Shown here piece after piece: positions 46,555 through 58,502 of a stretch of DNA of 64,000 nt. The translations under genes and the position numbers were made by a program. The notes under the pieces were generated by a model. That model was not told the DNA's origin and ran no database searches. It was given only the letters and a program-made list of their open reading frames with translations. Origin of the DNA: Absidia repens (Eukaryota; Mucoromycota; Mucoromycetes; Mucorales; Cunninghamellaceae); the NCBI GenBank assembly GCA_002105175.1, contig MCGE01000057.1, positions 1-64,000 of the forward strand, given 5' to 3'. The number at the start of each line of letters is the position of its first letter. The stretch's first letter is position 1.

Positions 46555-47303
46555 ATGGTAAGAAGTCAAATCATTTCTCTGCCTTACACGTGTCAATATA
46601 CTGAACATATTCCGCTTTATTACTATAACTTCATCTTTCTAGGTCCAAGTAGGCGAAATTGTAAGTTGAGAAGAATGGGAGGTGTCACTCTATCCAGATT
46701 CATTTTTTTACTGGTTTTTTTTTTCTTCTTTTCTTGGTAGATTCCTAACGGTACTCTTCAACACGTTCCTTATGATCCCAATGAGGATTTGAAGGCCTGT
46801 CCCATGTAATGGAAGAAGTTATGAAGACTAAACACAAGCCATTGGTGACTCACCTTTTTTTATATATATTGTTGTTATTTAGTCCTCAACCTTACAAAAT
46901 CCACGAACAGCTCAAGGGAAAGAAGGCGGTTATCTTTGGTATTCCCGGTCCTTTCACTCCTGGATGCTCCAATACTCATGTCCCTGGCTTCCTTACTTCT
47001 CGCGATGCTCTTCAAGCCAAAGGAATCAGCGAAGTTGTGTGTTTGTCGGTGACCGATGGATTTGTGATGAATGCCTTTGGTAAGGTCAGTGACGCCAAGG
47101 ACAAGATTATTATGGCTGGTGATGGTAGTGCCGAATACTGTAAAGCATTGGGACTTGACCAAGATTTAACAAAGAATGGAATGGGAATTCGCTCCAAACG
47201 ATTCGCTATTGTCGTGGATGATTTGGTTGTCAAGTATATCGGTGTCGAACAACAACGTGGTGTTACTGTCTCTGGTGCTGAAGCTGTGCTTGCCAAACTT
47301 TAG
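46555..47303 (+). CDS. Atypical 2-Cys/1-Cys peroxiredoxin of the Prx5/PMP20/AHP1 type, C-terminal AKL
   Basis: Exons 46555-46557 (only ATG), 46643-46660, 46741-46805 and 46883-47303 join to 168 residues. The sequence opens MVQVGEIIPNGTLQHVPYDP. The peroxidatic cysteine sits in GIPGPFTPGCSNTHVPGF, and the family motifs VVCLSVTDGFVMNAFGK and GMGIRSKRFAIVVDDLVVKY follow. It reduces peroxides with thiol donors. The protein ends in VLAKL; AKL matches the PTS1 peroxisomal signal, as in PMP20 proteins, so a peroxisomal location is likely. The one-codon first exon is forced by the phase of the next exons and by good GT-AG sites. AATAAA at 47411-47416. Confidence 0.9.
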
Positions 47304-47641
47304 ATTATTTCCCCTCCTTCCATATATTACTATTAGTTATTAGTTATTCGATATATTCTATCCATATTCTTTCTTACTATTACTATTTTTTTTTTTTTTT
47401 TTTTTGACTGAATAAATTATATTTGGTTTATAAAATAAAAAAATATAGACAATCTGACTTTGAATTACAAATATACCCCTGATTCCGATTTATGCTATGA
47501 TGATGACTGGATTTTTATTTATTGACAAGGATGCAGGCTGATAAAATTGACCATCAATGATGTTTGTATGATATGCTAGATTAGCTATAAAGTGCTAGAA
47601 ATGTACTGTGATAGGGTATGGGTGGTTTCTTTTTTTTTATT
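47304..47641. other. Intergenic between convergent genes, no gene seen
   Basis: 3' flanks of the peroxiredoxin gene and the minus-strand membrane protein gene, with a T-run at about 47386-47405. Confidence 0.5.
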
Positions 47642-48376
47642 TTAAAGGCGTTGTTTATGGTCAGCCTCAGTTGGTAGAAGGTAGAGGTGGTGCTTTTTTT
47701 GTGAATCGCGGCAGTGGAAACTGGAAATACAGTATTGAATCCATGCTATGGTAATAAATATCATTTCAAAAACCAATGCCATCACAATGAGATACTTCAA
47801 TCCATGGACAGTATTCACCGTGGAAGTGCAATTATCCCAAGCGAATGAACTAATATACGACGATGGGGATGGTGGCATATCTGTGTTGCTCGGAGAATAA
47901 TCGTGAATGACTTGACTTGTTCTATGATCAAAAGAAATGCAAAATAACCAACTGAGAGCTAGACCTAGCGGTAGCAAGAATTGGCATAGAAGATCCAACG
48001 CGGCTTCCCAAAAACCAACCAGCGAGATCACTGCGGTATTGCACGGATGTTCATTCTCTGAAGATGAAAAATTCGAACGGTTATTTCCCAACAGCAAAAA
48101 TAATGGACAAAAGACGGATGCTTGAGCGGCAACCAATGTCGCAATTAATCTTCGATCCTGAACTAAGGCTTGACCGAATCTATCTACTACACCTTCTCCG
48201 TCATTTTCGTTGTTATATGTGCTGATAGTGGTATTATTGTCATGCAGCAATGTAAATACAGACGTTGATTTTTTGCTGTACTGATTAAGAGAGGTGATGA
48301 TGACAAGAATTGATAAAATCAAAACAGATGTACGAATCCAGTGAATAGCGGCATGGATAAAATTATGTTGTTCCAT
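47642..48376 (-). CDS. Four-helix membrane protein, unknown
   Basis: A single exon of 244 residues from ATG 48376. Four hydrophobic segments are visible: WIRTSVLILSILVIITSL (about residues 13-30), LVAAQASVFCPLFLLLG (about 80-97), FWEAALDLLCQFLLPLGLAL (about 121-140) and YLIVMALVFEMIFITIAWIQ (about 196-215). Possible N-glycosylation sites (NNTT, NCTS) occur in the loops. Four-helix topology and size recall MARVEL or SUR7-like proteins, but no diagnostic motif is present. It lacks introns. Confidence 0.65.
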   Translation of the reverse strand: MEQHNFIHAAIHWIRTSVLILSILVIITSLNQYSKKSTSVFTLLHDNNTTISTYNNENDGEGVVDRFGQALVQDRRLIATLVAAQASVFCPLFLLLGNNRSNFSSSENEHPCNTAVISLVGFWEAALDLLCQFLLPLGLALSWLFCISFDHRTSQVIHDYSPSNTDMPPSPSSYISSFAWDNCTSTVNTVHGLKYLIVMALVFEMIFITIAWIQYCISSFHCRDSQKKHHLYLLPTEADHKQRL

Positions 48377-49249
48377 AAGTATTAAGTATGATTGTAAAAT
48401 ATAAAAGAAAGAAATATATAATCAATTAAATTGTGTCGGCATTCATTTATGTAAATATCTGATTGACAAGATTCTTCGTCAATTCCCCTTGTATCCATCC
48501 ACCCCCTTTTTTTCGATTTATCCTTTTTTAGTCGTTTCACAACATCAAATTCGAAAATATGTCTAACAATCAATCAAATGTTTATTATATACCTGTATTT
48601 TCAAAATATGTGAGATTTTTTATTGATCGATATCATAGTACAAATGAAAAGACAAAAAGGTAAACTGAATTCAAATCAAACAATGCATGACTAACTAATC
48701 GTGTGGGGTTATATTAGGGAATACGTATAATAAATGGGGGGGGGCGTATATGATAAACGAGAGAAATGGATTGATAAAAGTGTTATTGGGGTAAAAATTG
48801 ACTTGTGGTGCCATTTATTCATGGTACTGTTATCTTGAATATGGTGCTGCCGCGGTAAGAAACTTTTAATTGTCAATTGAATTTTCATCCAACAGATAAT
48901 TCAAGTGGAAAGTCATCCATAAGAATAAAATTATCAAAAGGCTTTTTTCAAGGTATGTTATATATTCCAATTTGATCTATTGATACTATTTACTATTCAA
49001 ATGTCATCCAAGAAAGAGTTCAATTGAGACAGAAGATAGTTACCCGAAGGTGAGGCCAACTTTGGAGAAATTCCAGGGTTGGTCATAATAGAAAGAGAAA
49101 GTAGAAATATACTAGTAATTTAGTTATAATCCTTTCTTTCTGTTTTTCTTTCTTTCTTTCTAAGCATAGTGCTGCACGGTGTTTATTGCTGTAGAAAAAA
49201 GGAGAGGACTTCATTTTTTGTATCTCTCAAGATTAGAAAAATCTCACCA
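48377..49249. other. Intergenic, no gene seen
   Basis: Promoter side of the membrane protein gene and AT-rich DNA leading to a repeat copy. A G-run lies at 48737-48743. No splice-consistent coding frame recognised. Confidence 0.5.
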
Positions 49250-50460
49250 GACGATGGAGATGTTTCAAAACCCGCCCACGTGAAGTACTTTATTTTCTCT
49301 CTCCCAAGCTATTTTTTTTTTCTGCTCTCTTCCCTTCTTTTTTTTTTTCATCTCAATTTTTCTTTCACCATTCAAATTTTAAGGGATTAGGTTGGACTTG
49401 GATTAGTATCAGGATTAGTTTAGAACGGTTTCCAGCTCAGGGATTACAACATGCATGGGGAAGCCCTTTCATTTTGGATATAGGATCTGAAGGCACCATT
49501 AGTTGGCTTTTTGAAGCCTTCATTAGCTTAGTCTAGTGTTAGTTTGTCCACAGTTTGTATCCATATTCGAATAAAACATATATATTATTACTTGCTTCAA
49601 TGAAGAATGTCCCATTGGTCTCTCTCATGTATTGTGCAATAGATCCCTTTTCAACTACCATCAGTACTTTTGAATTACTGTCGACAGTCGTTCTGTCTCA
49701 ATTACAGATGTCTCCTTAGTCATTCCCATTATTTATTTAGTATATTAGTTCCATTTTTACAAACGTTCCTTTAGTTTAGTAGTCACCATTGTCTAAATCT
49801 CCCATTGGTCTCCCTCATGTTCCTCTAATATATCCTTTCATAAGATGCTTTATTACAATGAACTCCTCATCCTTAGTTGTAGTGTCTTCCAATATGTTTC
49901 AATAAAATACTTCTTTCTATTAATCATCCTTCGTTTCATTTAATAGTGAATAATGCTACTGTTATAGATTTTTTGTGCGTGTAGTATTATACACATACTT
50001 TCTTGCTCACTTACAACGACTTCTTTTCCACTTTATAAGACTAAGCACTCGTTAACAGTCTTAGACCTACCATAAAAAATAACCGTATTCCTGTTTGACC
50101 AATCGTATAAATAAATCTAGGCAGTATTGTGCGTGTATCCCCCGCTATAAAGTATTTTGAGTTGATTTTCTCTTTCTAGCTTATCTATGGCTACCTATCT
50201 TGTTCCCCAGAAACCAAGTAACTATTTAGCTCAATTAATATGAAACGTGACGCAACCATTCAAATCAATCCACGTAGACCGTGCCGCCAGCGTGATCTTC
50301 ATTAGACTGGACATGCTTTATATATCCAGCTCGCTATTTTTCTTTTCTTCTTTTTTATTTAAACGTGGTATAATAATTTTGTTTTAAAAAAAAAAGCTCA
50401 AAATAGCTGGTAGTGTCTAATTTTATCAAAAGCCACACTTCAACCCTTTCCTACTTTACA
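49250..50460 (+). repeat. Dispersed CACGTG-module repeat, copy 5 (forward, near full length)
   Basis: TTTCAAAACCCGCCCACGTG ends with CACGTG at 49277-49282. A pyrimidine tract, CACCATTCAA, TCAGGATTAGTTTAGAA, GGGATTACAACATGCATGGG, CACCATTAGTTGGCTTTTTG and AATAAA near 49570 follow. The 3' part contains CTCTCTCATG, a second AATAAA near 49903, CTTGCTCAC and a terminal block GGACATGCTTTATATATCC with an AAAAGCCAC tail near 50430, also present in the copy ending near 61.15 kb. This gives a unit length near 1.2 kb. Confidence 0.88.
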
Positions 50461-50804
50461 CCAAGTAGATCAATATTTTAATTATGTATGGTAAAATAAC
50501 TAGAAGCGAAAATTGGAGCAATTTATCATGTTCTCATAATTATCCGTGCCTAAATAATTCTCGTAAAAAAGCCCCAGTAGCACCTCTATACCGCAAAGTT
50601 GATTTCAGTAACAACCCCACTTCCCATATCAAATGACCCAAGTATAAAATGTCAGACGCATAAAACAAATCATGTTGTTGTCAATTTTGAAAAGTAACAC
50701 ATAGTTTTAATTGTTAAGATCAGTTTTCAAGAATGCAATAAAATAAAACATTAAAACTAAGTAACTATATACTAATACTACATAAAAACAAGCAAACAAT
50801 ATAT
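50461..50804. other. Intergenic, no gene seen
   Basis: 3' flank of the Derlin gene; AT-rich. Confidence 0.5.
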
Positions 50805-51849
50805 CTAAGTAAGCCGATGTCCTCGTCCCCAGCTATGTCCTCCCATAAAGTTGGTTCGCTCTTGATTTTCTTGCTGCCGTTGCTGTTGTTGATTGGGCCA
50901 CACCTGACCAGCTCCAGGCGATCGGCGTGGACCGGTAGAAGATCGAAAGAGACGTTGGAAAAATCGTGGGGTATCCAAATAACGCCGGCCACCACGGGTA
51001 GGATAGATCGATTTGAAGTAATAGTAAAGATGTGCTGACCCAATGCCATATAATGTGCTGTAAGGAACCCTACCATTGTTTGCAACATATTCATAACCTG
51101 CAACCACCCATGGTAAAAAGATAGCCTAGAGACAATCATGACATGCGTCAGACAGCGCTTCTTTCATCCTCTGGGGTTTCCTTTTTTTCATTTTCTCACC
51201 TTGAACCGAAGACCAAACATAAATGATACAATTTGATTAGGAAAATGTCTTGACCAAAGATACATGAGAGATGGTACAAGCGCACCACTGAGGAAAAATA
51301 CGTTTTCAAAGACTTTATCCAGTACCTTTTTTTTTTTTTGCAGAATGCAAAACAGACGAGCACAATGTGTTAATATACATGCGACTATTCTACCTTCCTC
51401 CACCTGTCACTCGCTCTATTTTTTTTAACTTACTAATTGAGTCCCATTTGTAAGTAACAAGAAATAAACATAATCCGCAGTTTGTCCTTGAAAGACTTCT
51501 GTTTCCAAACGTGTGCTATACATATACATGAAGTAGAGGTTGAAGATAAATGATAGATTCAGGTGACTGGTATAAAATGTTGAGAGCAATCGCCAGAACT
51601 ACCTCATAAAAGCAAAAATGTAAGTATGTTGTCAAAAAAAGGGTGAGGGGTTTCTACTTTAATTACCTCGTATTTCTTCAAAACGAGAGGCCAGATGAGA
51701 GCAAGACGATCCATTTTGATCAAGCGCAACGTAGAGCTCACTGTGAGAAGAGTACTAGCAGTCATGATTGCTTTTGTTACCGTAGGCATACTATTGTACC
51801 AACGGATGAATTCATTCTGTACAGAAGTTTGCTGCGGTGAAGGAGGCAT
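50805..51849 (-). CDS. Derlin (Der1-like ER membrane protein)
   Basis: Exons 51849-51667, 51598-51434, 51325-51200 and 51125-50805 join to 264 residues. The start MPPSPQQTSVQNEFIRWYNS is the first ATG in the conserved frame. Family signatures: W-Y-MP-VTK at the N-terminus, KYEFWRLLSTFYTS, FNLYFMYMYSTRLETEVFQG, ADYVYFLLLTNG and the C-terminal GIGSAHLYYYFKSIYPTRGG followed by TPRFFQRLF. Derlins are rhomboid-like pseudoproteases that help move misfolded proteins out of the ER for degradation. The C-terminal tail is Gln/Arg-rich and may contact p97/Cdc48, which is inferred. All four exons keep phase. Confidence 0.93.
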
Positions 51850-52120
51850 GAAGTTTGGGAAAGAAAAAGAAGACAATCAAAAAAAAAAAAAAATCCCAGC
51901 CCTATTGCGCAGAAAAATTGTTTTGGCGTGGTTATTTTCAAAGACCGCGTCTACCATTTGGCATAATGACATATACAAAGGATATTCTATTCCCTCCAAA
52001 TGATAAAACCAATCTACATTGTTTTTTATTATTATTATTATTATTATTATTTAAAAAGGTAAAATATAAGCTACGGATATATCTGTATATAAGAGACATG
52101 AAGGAGCGAAAAGGAGAGAA

Positions 52121-52710
52121 CTAATCACATAAATCCATAGCCATAGATCCAGAACGTCGTGGGGCACCAAGTTTGGTCAATTGCATAACGCCAGAATTTG
52201 GCAGAAGATTGGGCGACAGGATCGCATTGTAAGAAGAAGGATGATTCAATAAGGGTGTGACCAAAGATCGGCATGACTGTAGGCGTGCTTCCAAACTCTG
52301 TTTTATTAAAAAATGGTTGATCAGATTCCATACACCGTGTCACTTTTTTTTTTTTTTTTGCCTTACCTTCACTCTTCCCACCATTTCTTGAACCATTTTT
52401 ACAGAAGTGGTACCAGTAGCGGTTGATGACGTGTTACGAGAATGTCTTGGACGTCGAGGAGTGTATGATTCGTAGTAATATTGTACGGATTTATGAGGGT
52501 GGGAGGTTGGTGAAGTATGGTGTAGTTTATTGGCATTTTTGGTCTCAATTTCCAGTCGATTTTCCATTTCTTCCATAAGCCCTTGCTGTTCAGACGTTTT
52601 GGTATGAAGAACAGACAGTTCTTGATTGGCCTCTATATGACAAAACGAAATCAAGTACAACATAATTAGCAGACCTTGTTTAGTATTTCTACTTTTTCTT
52701 TCTTTCTTTT

Positions 52711-52745
<35 letters not shown>

Positions 52746-53591
52746 TATATCGGTGCTTACCGTTGAGTTCGTCTTTGAGTCGTTGGGTTTGTTCAGTCAA
52801 CTGATCCTTGCTGATTATTTCATTTTCTATCAAAATATTGAAAACATTAGCCACTAGTCGTTGATCACCAGTCATGCATGATTGTTTATGTTTACCTAGG
52901 ATAATATTTCTTTCAATGGTTTTATTAAGTTTGACCTCCAAATCAGAAAGAGACGAAGAGGCAGCTCTATAATAAACAAATAAACGATTACGAATTTCTA
53001 TCTTTGACGTTTTTCATAGTATTTTTTTTTTATCTTACCTTTCGGTACGTTCCAAATCATCATTATCTAATTCCAAGTCCAATATCTTTTTTCGAAACAT
53101 AGCCTCCGTTGCCCGTAACACATCGATTTCCCTTTGCATTTGCATCATAGTAATATTTTGCTCATGTTTGGCGTCTGTGAATTTTGTCTACAAGTAGGAT
53201 AAAACGAAGAGTTTAGCTAGTATTGCTTTGAGGAGAGCGGTGAATGACCTTAACTTTTACCTTCCATTGATCAGCATCACCTTTTGACCTTTCGCATTGA
53301 GATTTGAGTTCCTTGTAAGCCTTTTCCGTTGTAAATAACTCCTTTTCCAATTCTTCTTCAAGTTCACGTGAGGATATCTGAAATTCATCAAGCGCCGATT
53401 TGGTGTCTTGTAATGTGTGCTCCAGATTTTCTGCGTAGTTCCTGTAATAATAGAGTTCATCCTGAACGTTATTGAATTGTCTATCAAATAGAAACAAAAC
53501 AAGCTTGGTTAATGCTCTAATAAAGAGTACATATAATATGTGTTCGTTTTTCTTACGTGATGCGTGCATTCAATGATATGTCTGTCGCCAT
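52121..53591 (-). CDS. NudE/Nde1-type dynein regulator
   Basis: Starts MATDISLNARITQFNNVQDE at 53591 (first exon 53591-53557, next from 53481) and ends SGSMAMDLCD at 52121. A long N-terminal coiled coil is evident: YRNYAENLEHTLQDTKSALD, SRELEEELEKELFTTEKAYK, then the family hallmark DLELDNDDLERTERAASSSL and SDLEVKLNKTIERNIIL. The C-terminal half is Ser/Pro/Arg-rich (SYTPRRPRHSRNTSSTATG), ending with a short helix and basic tail. NudE links LIS1 to dynein and is needed for nuclear migration in hyphae. An intron carries a T-run with a (TG)n tract near 52708-52746. The family match is good from the NDDLER region. Confidence 0.88.
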
Positions 53592-54400
53592 GTTTAAAAC
53601 ATTAAGAAAAAGGGAAAAAAGAAAAAGGAAGTAAAAAAAGTCGGGATTTTAAAAAGCAGCTTTATTCTCTCAGTCAAAGATTTCAGAGTAGTAGGTACAT
53701 TTCTATAGAACCCATAACAATTACACTTTTATAAAACAAAGTATGTAAAATAAAATCATAAATAAAGTTTGCTCGAAAAAATATCGCATCACACCATACC
53801 GCAAGTGGAAAAAAAAAATGTATCACAACTGGTCAATTATCGAAAAATGCTGAAGCTGGCGGAATTCGAATAGGAAGTTTCTTTATGCATGAATGAGGAA
53901 GTTCCAGTGTGATAATGCGAAGGTACGTCTCTTTGACAGTGATACTCAATTAAAAGAATGCTAGACTGAGAGCTGTGGTTGGTGAGCAGCAGTTGCGAAA
54001 AGGAAATTTTTTGACACTATTTAAATAAAAAATGTGGCTATTTGTCAAATAAGTAAAGATTGTTTAGTTTCAAAAATGGGTCCAGAACATACCTTGATTA
54101 CTTTTATGGAGTAGATAAATCATATAAACATATAATATATTTATATGTATCGGGGAAAGGTTTATTTTATGGAATTGCCCGGAAGATGCTGAAATATACA
54201 GTTTTAGCCCTGGGAACTACGTTGTATATTTAATTATTATAATGTGAGCACTAAACGAACACATTTTACTTGACATAAAAAATGAAAATATTTTTTTTAT
54301 TAGAATAGGCCTGCGTAGGAAGAATTTTCAAGGATAAAAAAAAAAGGACAGGCACCTATAGTTTAAACACCGCGGTGTTCCATTTTTCCCCTGTCACTTT
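53592..54400. other. Intergenic, no gene seen
   Basis: Promoter side of NudE and 3' side of the small secreted protein gene. It holds a perfect 14-bp palindrome AACACCGCGGTGTT at 54366-54379, overlapping GTTTAAAC. AT-rich otherwise. Confidence 0.5.
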
Positions 54401-55009
54401 TTAAGATAAAGAAGGCAGGGCACTAGCGGAGGCTGATGCATATGCAGATGCTGATGCTTTTGATGAAGCTTTGGAAGAAAGGGATGACAATGAAACATTA
54501 CGTTTACCACGAGCATGATGAGAAGAAGCAGATGCATGAAGGGACGCAGAGGAAGGAGCAGGTCCCGCAATATCATCAAAATCGATTGATGCATGAGGGT
54601 CATCTTCAAGTATAGCAAGGATATCCTTGACGGTTTTCTTAGTGGGTGATTCTGCAGCAGGCGTATTTGCACTAGGGCTGGCACTGGCCTGGCTACTTAA
54701 GCTTGCACTTAAAGTAGCGCTACTGTTTTCATTTGTCTGGGAATTAATCACTTTTTTGATGAAATCAATAATATTGCGTTTTTCGATTTGTCCATGGACA
54801 ACAACAGGTGCATGGGTGGCATGCGACTTATGATGAGAAGCGGAGTGAGAGTGGGAATAAGAATAAGAATAAGAGTGAGAGTAAGAGTGATGCTCACTTT
54901 TACTGGGGGACGGATTTTTTCCAGCAGACGATGCATGTTGAAGATCTACACTGTAAACAGTGTTGACCAAACATAAGAAGACAACAGAAGATATGATAGA
55001 GAAACGCAT
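54401..55009 (-). CDS. Small secreted Ser/Ala/His-rich protein with dibasic sites
   Basis: A single exon of 202 residues from ATG 55009. The N-terminus MRFSIISSVVFLCLVNTVYS is a clear signal peptide with likely cleavage after VYS. A Ser/Tyr/His repeat follows (HSYSHSYSYSYSHSHS). Two KR dibasic sites (GQIEKR before NIIDF; ARGKR before NVSLSS) would fit Kex2 processing and split the product into three parts. The middle part has a helix-like stretch NIIDFIKKVINSQTNENSS and VKDILAILEDDPHASIDFDD. The C-terminal part is Ser/Ala/Lys-rich (SSKASSKASASAYASASASA). No cysteines remain in the mature part. Function unknown: cell wall protein, peptide precursor or effector are all possible. Confidence 0.75.
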   Translation of the reverse strand: MRFSIISSVVFLCLVNTVYSVDLQHASSAGKNPSPSKSEHHSYSHSYSYSYSHSHSASHHKSHATHAPVVVHGQIEKRNIIDFIKKVINSQTNENSSATLSASLSSQASASPSANTPAAESPTKKTVKDILAILEDDPHASIDFDDIAGPAPSSASLHASASSHHARGKRNVSLSSLSSKASSKASASAYASASASALPSLS

Positions 55010-55605
55010 TTCGATAATGATAAAAAGGAAGGAAAAAAAATATTGAGCACTTTTTAAAAGGTGGATGAACAAGTTGGAAAAAAAGCAAATTGATTTCAAA
55101 AAATGACTGATTTACAGACAGGGCATTCCTTAAAAAGTGATGGTTCTATTTAACAGTTATATCAGTCAAAGGAACAAAAAAAAATTTCCGTACATCAAAG
55201 CTTTATAAGCCCATTAATGAAGAAAGAATGGGGATTTAAAGGGAAATTTAGTGAGTATAATTGTTATTTAAACCATTGAATGAGAGAATCAGTGAAATCG
55301 ATTTTGGCGGGAAAGACTACAGTTGACCCCACATTTTTTAACAAGCAGACCATTGGTATTCAGTCAATGGTCTCAGTGCGGGGATTGAACATCCACAGTG
55401 CGGCCACTTTCATTCGTCTGGATAAGCTGGTAGTACAAAAATAGGATTGGCTAAAAAAAAAAAAAGAAAGGTTTTGTCGTTTCATAGATTATTACCCCAA
55501 CTTTCCACTTTTTTCACTCTTCTTTCTTTTTTCTTTTTTATTTATTTCATTTCTCCACCCCCCCCTTTTTTTTTTTTTTACCACCATTAATAAACTCGCT
55601 GGACG
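55010..55605. promoter_or_regulatory. Divergent intergenic region with an E2F-like site; promoter of the CSL gene
   Basis: 596 bp between divergent start codons. TTTTGGCGGGAAA at 55302-55314 matches the classical E2F consensus. A pyrimidine tract with a C-run and T-run (about 55500-55579) ends 26 bp before ATG 55606. Confidence 0.45.
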
Positions 55606-58502
55606 ATGTCTCAAGGCTTTATCGACAATAAAAATGAAGGAACAACCCTGACTTCAAGTGATGCGCATTTTATGGAGGACGACGGGTTAAAGATGGACAA
55701 CAAACAGGCTTCGACATCAGACCTTGATTCCATCTTGAAATCGATATTCCAACCTATTTGTGATTCTTCTTTTCAACAAGATCAAACAGTCAATCACTCG
55801 AACCCTTCTTCAAGACGACATTCTGTAGCTTTGGGTGAACTGGATTTACACGGGATGGATTCCACTTGGTTTGATCAACCGACTTATCCCATGGATGACT
55901 TGAACTTCTCAACGGCAATGAACCATTTACACCAATATCAGCAGCAACAGCAACAACAATATCATCCTCATCATCCTCATCATCTATATAATTTTACGCC
56001 TCATAGGCGTGCTATGTCTATGCAGCAAACTGATAGTTTATTATTACAGCAGCAATTAAATCAGCATCATCATCAGATACAGCAACAGCAACATCAGTCA
56101 CACCGATTTGATCACAGTAAAGACACGCTGGACGAATTTCACCACCCTCCTTCTTCATTTGTCAATTCTTCTGATTTCACAAGCAACATGATGATGAATA
56201 TGGATATGTTTAATACGCCAACCGATGTGGTGCCTGCTTGGTTATTGTCAAACAACACTCCATCTACCACCAACGAATCAACTTGCTCGTCTTCTCCGCC
56301 ACCTTTAGTCACCACAGCTACTTCCGGGAATGAACTGACATCCATCAAACTTGAACATGACGAAGGACCACCGAAGAAAAAGCGACAAAAGAAGAACAAC
56401 CTTGAAAGTGTGATCAACACAACCGTCGATACCATGCCTATGCCTTTTTTGAAACAAGATGATTCGACGACTACGGTACCGCATCATTGGCAACAATCTA
56501 TTCTGGCCCCTGATGCGATTCAATCGTTTGTGCAAAGATACCTTGCTGATCGCACTGGTGAACGTACTGTAATGTTATTGACAAGTCGTGTGGCGCAAAA
56601 AAGTTATGGAACTGAAAAAAGGTAACTAGAACAAAAAAGGGAAGAAAGGGGACATGTATGATTAGTCATATTGACTTTTTTATTGCTTTAAGGTTTTTAT
56701 GTCCTCCACCGACAACGATCTTGAGTGGTTCATGGTGTGTACAATTACCTACCTCATGCTCCTCCTCGTCATCGTCGCCATCTTCTTCATCATCATCGTC
56801 CTTGTCTTCTTCACCAAAAAGCCCAGCTACCAACTCAACACAATTACAGCAACCAAAACTGACCATTCGAATTTCGGGGGAAGCAACTCAGCAAACTGGT
56901 TCTTTGGAATGGTCTGTTTTACCACCTCCTGTATTACCTTCCACGTTGACACCATCGAATCGATCGTTGCTTCATTCTTCATCAACTGTTGGAAAATGTG
57001 TATCTAAACAACTTCATATCAACGATGCCGATGAAAAGCGAAAACGAGTTCAAGTCATGGTCAACATTCAACTCGCCAACAATGAAAATATCGGTACGTT
57101 TGCTAGCAAAGGGATTAAGGTCATCAGCAAACCAAGCAAAAAACGGCAAAGTCTGAAAAACATTGATTGTAAGTAGAGAAAGCAGAGTCAGAGAAAAAGA
57201 AAAAAAAGACACGGCATCAGCTCATTTTTTTCCCCCTTATTAGTGTGTATTCACCATGGAACGACAATATCGCTATTCAACAGGATTCGGTCACAAACGG
57301 TATCTACAAAATACTTGGGTGTATCATCACAACCAAGCTCGGCATCCTCATCACCGACAGCATCTACAAATTCGGCTAGCAATTGTTGTTTCGTGGCACG
57401 AACAAATGTATGGGATCCTTTTGTGATTTGGATTGTGGATCCTCAACGAACGCAACAATCATCCGTACCAGTGCAGGATACCAACTCACACTATCCACCT
57501 CCTCCTGCCATGGCTCTACATCACACGGGAAAGGAACAACTGGCGGTCCATTACAATCAACCTGTTGTTCTGCAATGTGTCACCACAGGGTTGGTGAGTC
57601 CTATTTTGACAATACGGAAAGTCGACAAGGGAAGCTTGGCTCTGAGTGGCACCATGGTCATGGATCCAACATTATCAACATCAACTGAAGTCTTAGGGGA
57701 TCCCGTGTCACAATTACACAAGGTAGCATTTGAAATTCAACCATCTGCCGTCACCGCCGCTGCCACTGCCGCACCACCTCCATCCTCATCCTCTCATCCT
57801 TATCACATACCTTCACCATCAAATACATCTGCAAATTATTCCCATCAGCAACAACAGCAACAACAACAACAACAGCAACAACGTAGTATCTTTTTGGCCT
57901 GTTTGAACGATGTCGTCGGTCGTCACAAATGTCATCATGCTCCTCAACGTGTCAAATCATCTGTCAAAAATGCAGCATCGCAGCAGCAAGATCTATCAAC
58001 ACCTATACCTTCTTCCTCTTCGGGACATGGCGGACGTCGACGCAGCAGTGCTGCATCATCATCACCAGATCAAATCGACCATACGCAAGGGGCTTATTAT
58101 GAACAGGATGTATCGGATGCAGCCGTCTGGACTATTGTAGGGACCGATGCTGTACGATTTACCTTTGCCGTGCCACCAGTGTCGACCGACAACAACGCCA
58201 ATTATTATATGCGACCTGAAATAGCTCCTTTCCCCGTCGTGGCTTCTGTGTCTCAGGGGGATGCTACTTTATGTTTATGGGGTGAAGCGTTCTCGGCAAA
58301 TTTAACCGTCTATGTAGGCGATCAAGCTTTGGCGACCGAAATCAAGTCCCCTGAAGCCCTTGTTTGTGTCATTCCTTCTTGCCTCTTATCTCCTGACCCT
58401 GGTGCAACGACTCCCGAAATCGACAAGAGACAACCCATTTTACTGGTCCGAAAAGATGGTGTTATCTACAAGACAGATCATTTCTTCTCTTCGAAGAAGT
58501 AA
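55606..58502 (+). CDS. CSL-family transcription factor (CBF1/Su(H)/Lag-1)
   Basis: Exons 55606-56621, 56693-57168 and 57244-58502 join to 916 residues. The N-terminal 290 residues are Gln/His-rich and disordered, with a basic KKKRQKKN cluster. The Rel-like N-terminal DNA-binding domain has VMLLTSRVAQKSYGTEKRFL followed by CPPPTTILSGSW. An inserted Ser run precedes QPKLTIRISGEA. The beta-trefoil domain has TISLFNRIRSQTVSTKYLGV and WDPFVIWIVD. The C-terminal Rel-like domain has AVWTIVGTDAVRFTFAV and ends TDHFFSSKK. CSL proteins bind GTGGGAA-type sites. Fungi lack Notch, and fungal CSL members act in cell cycle, adhesion and development. Low-complexity insertions (Ser, poly-Gln) lie between the conserved blocks. 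AATAAA at 58758-58763. Confidence 0.93.
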
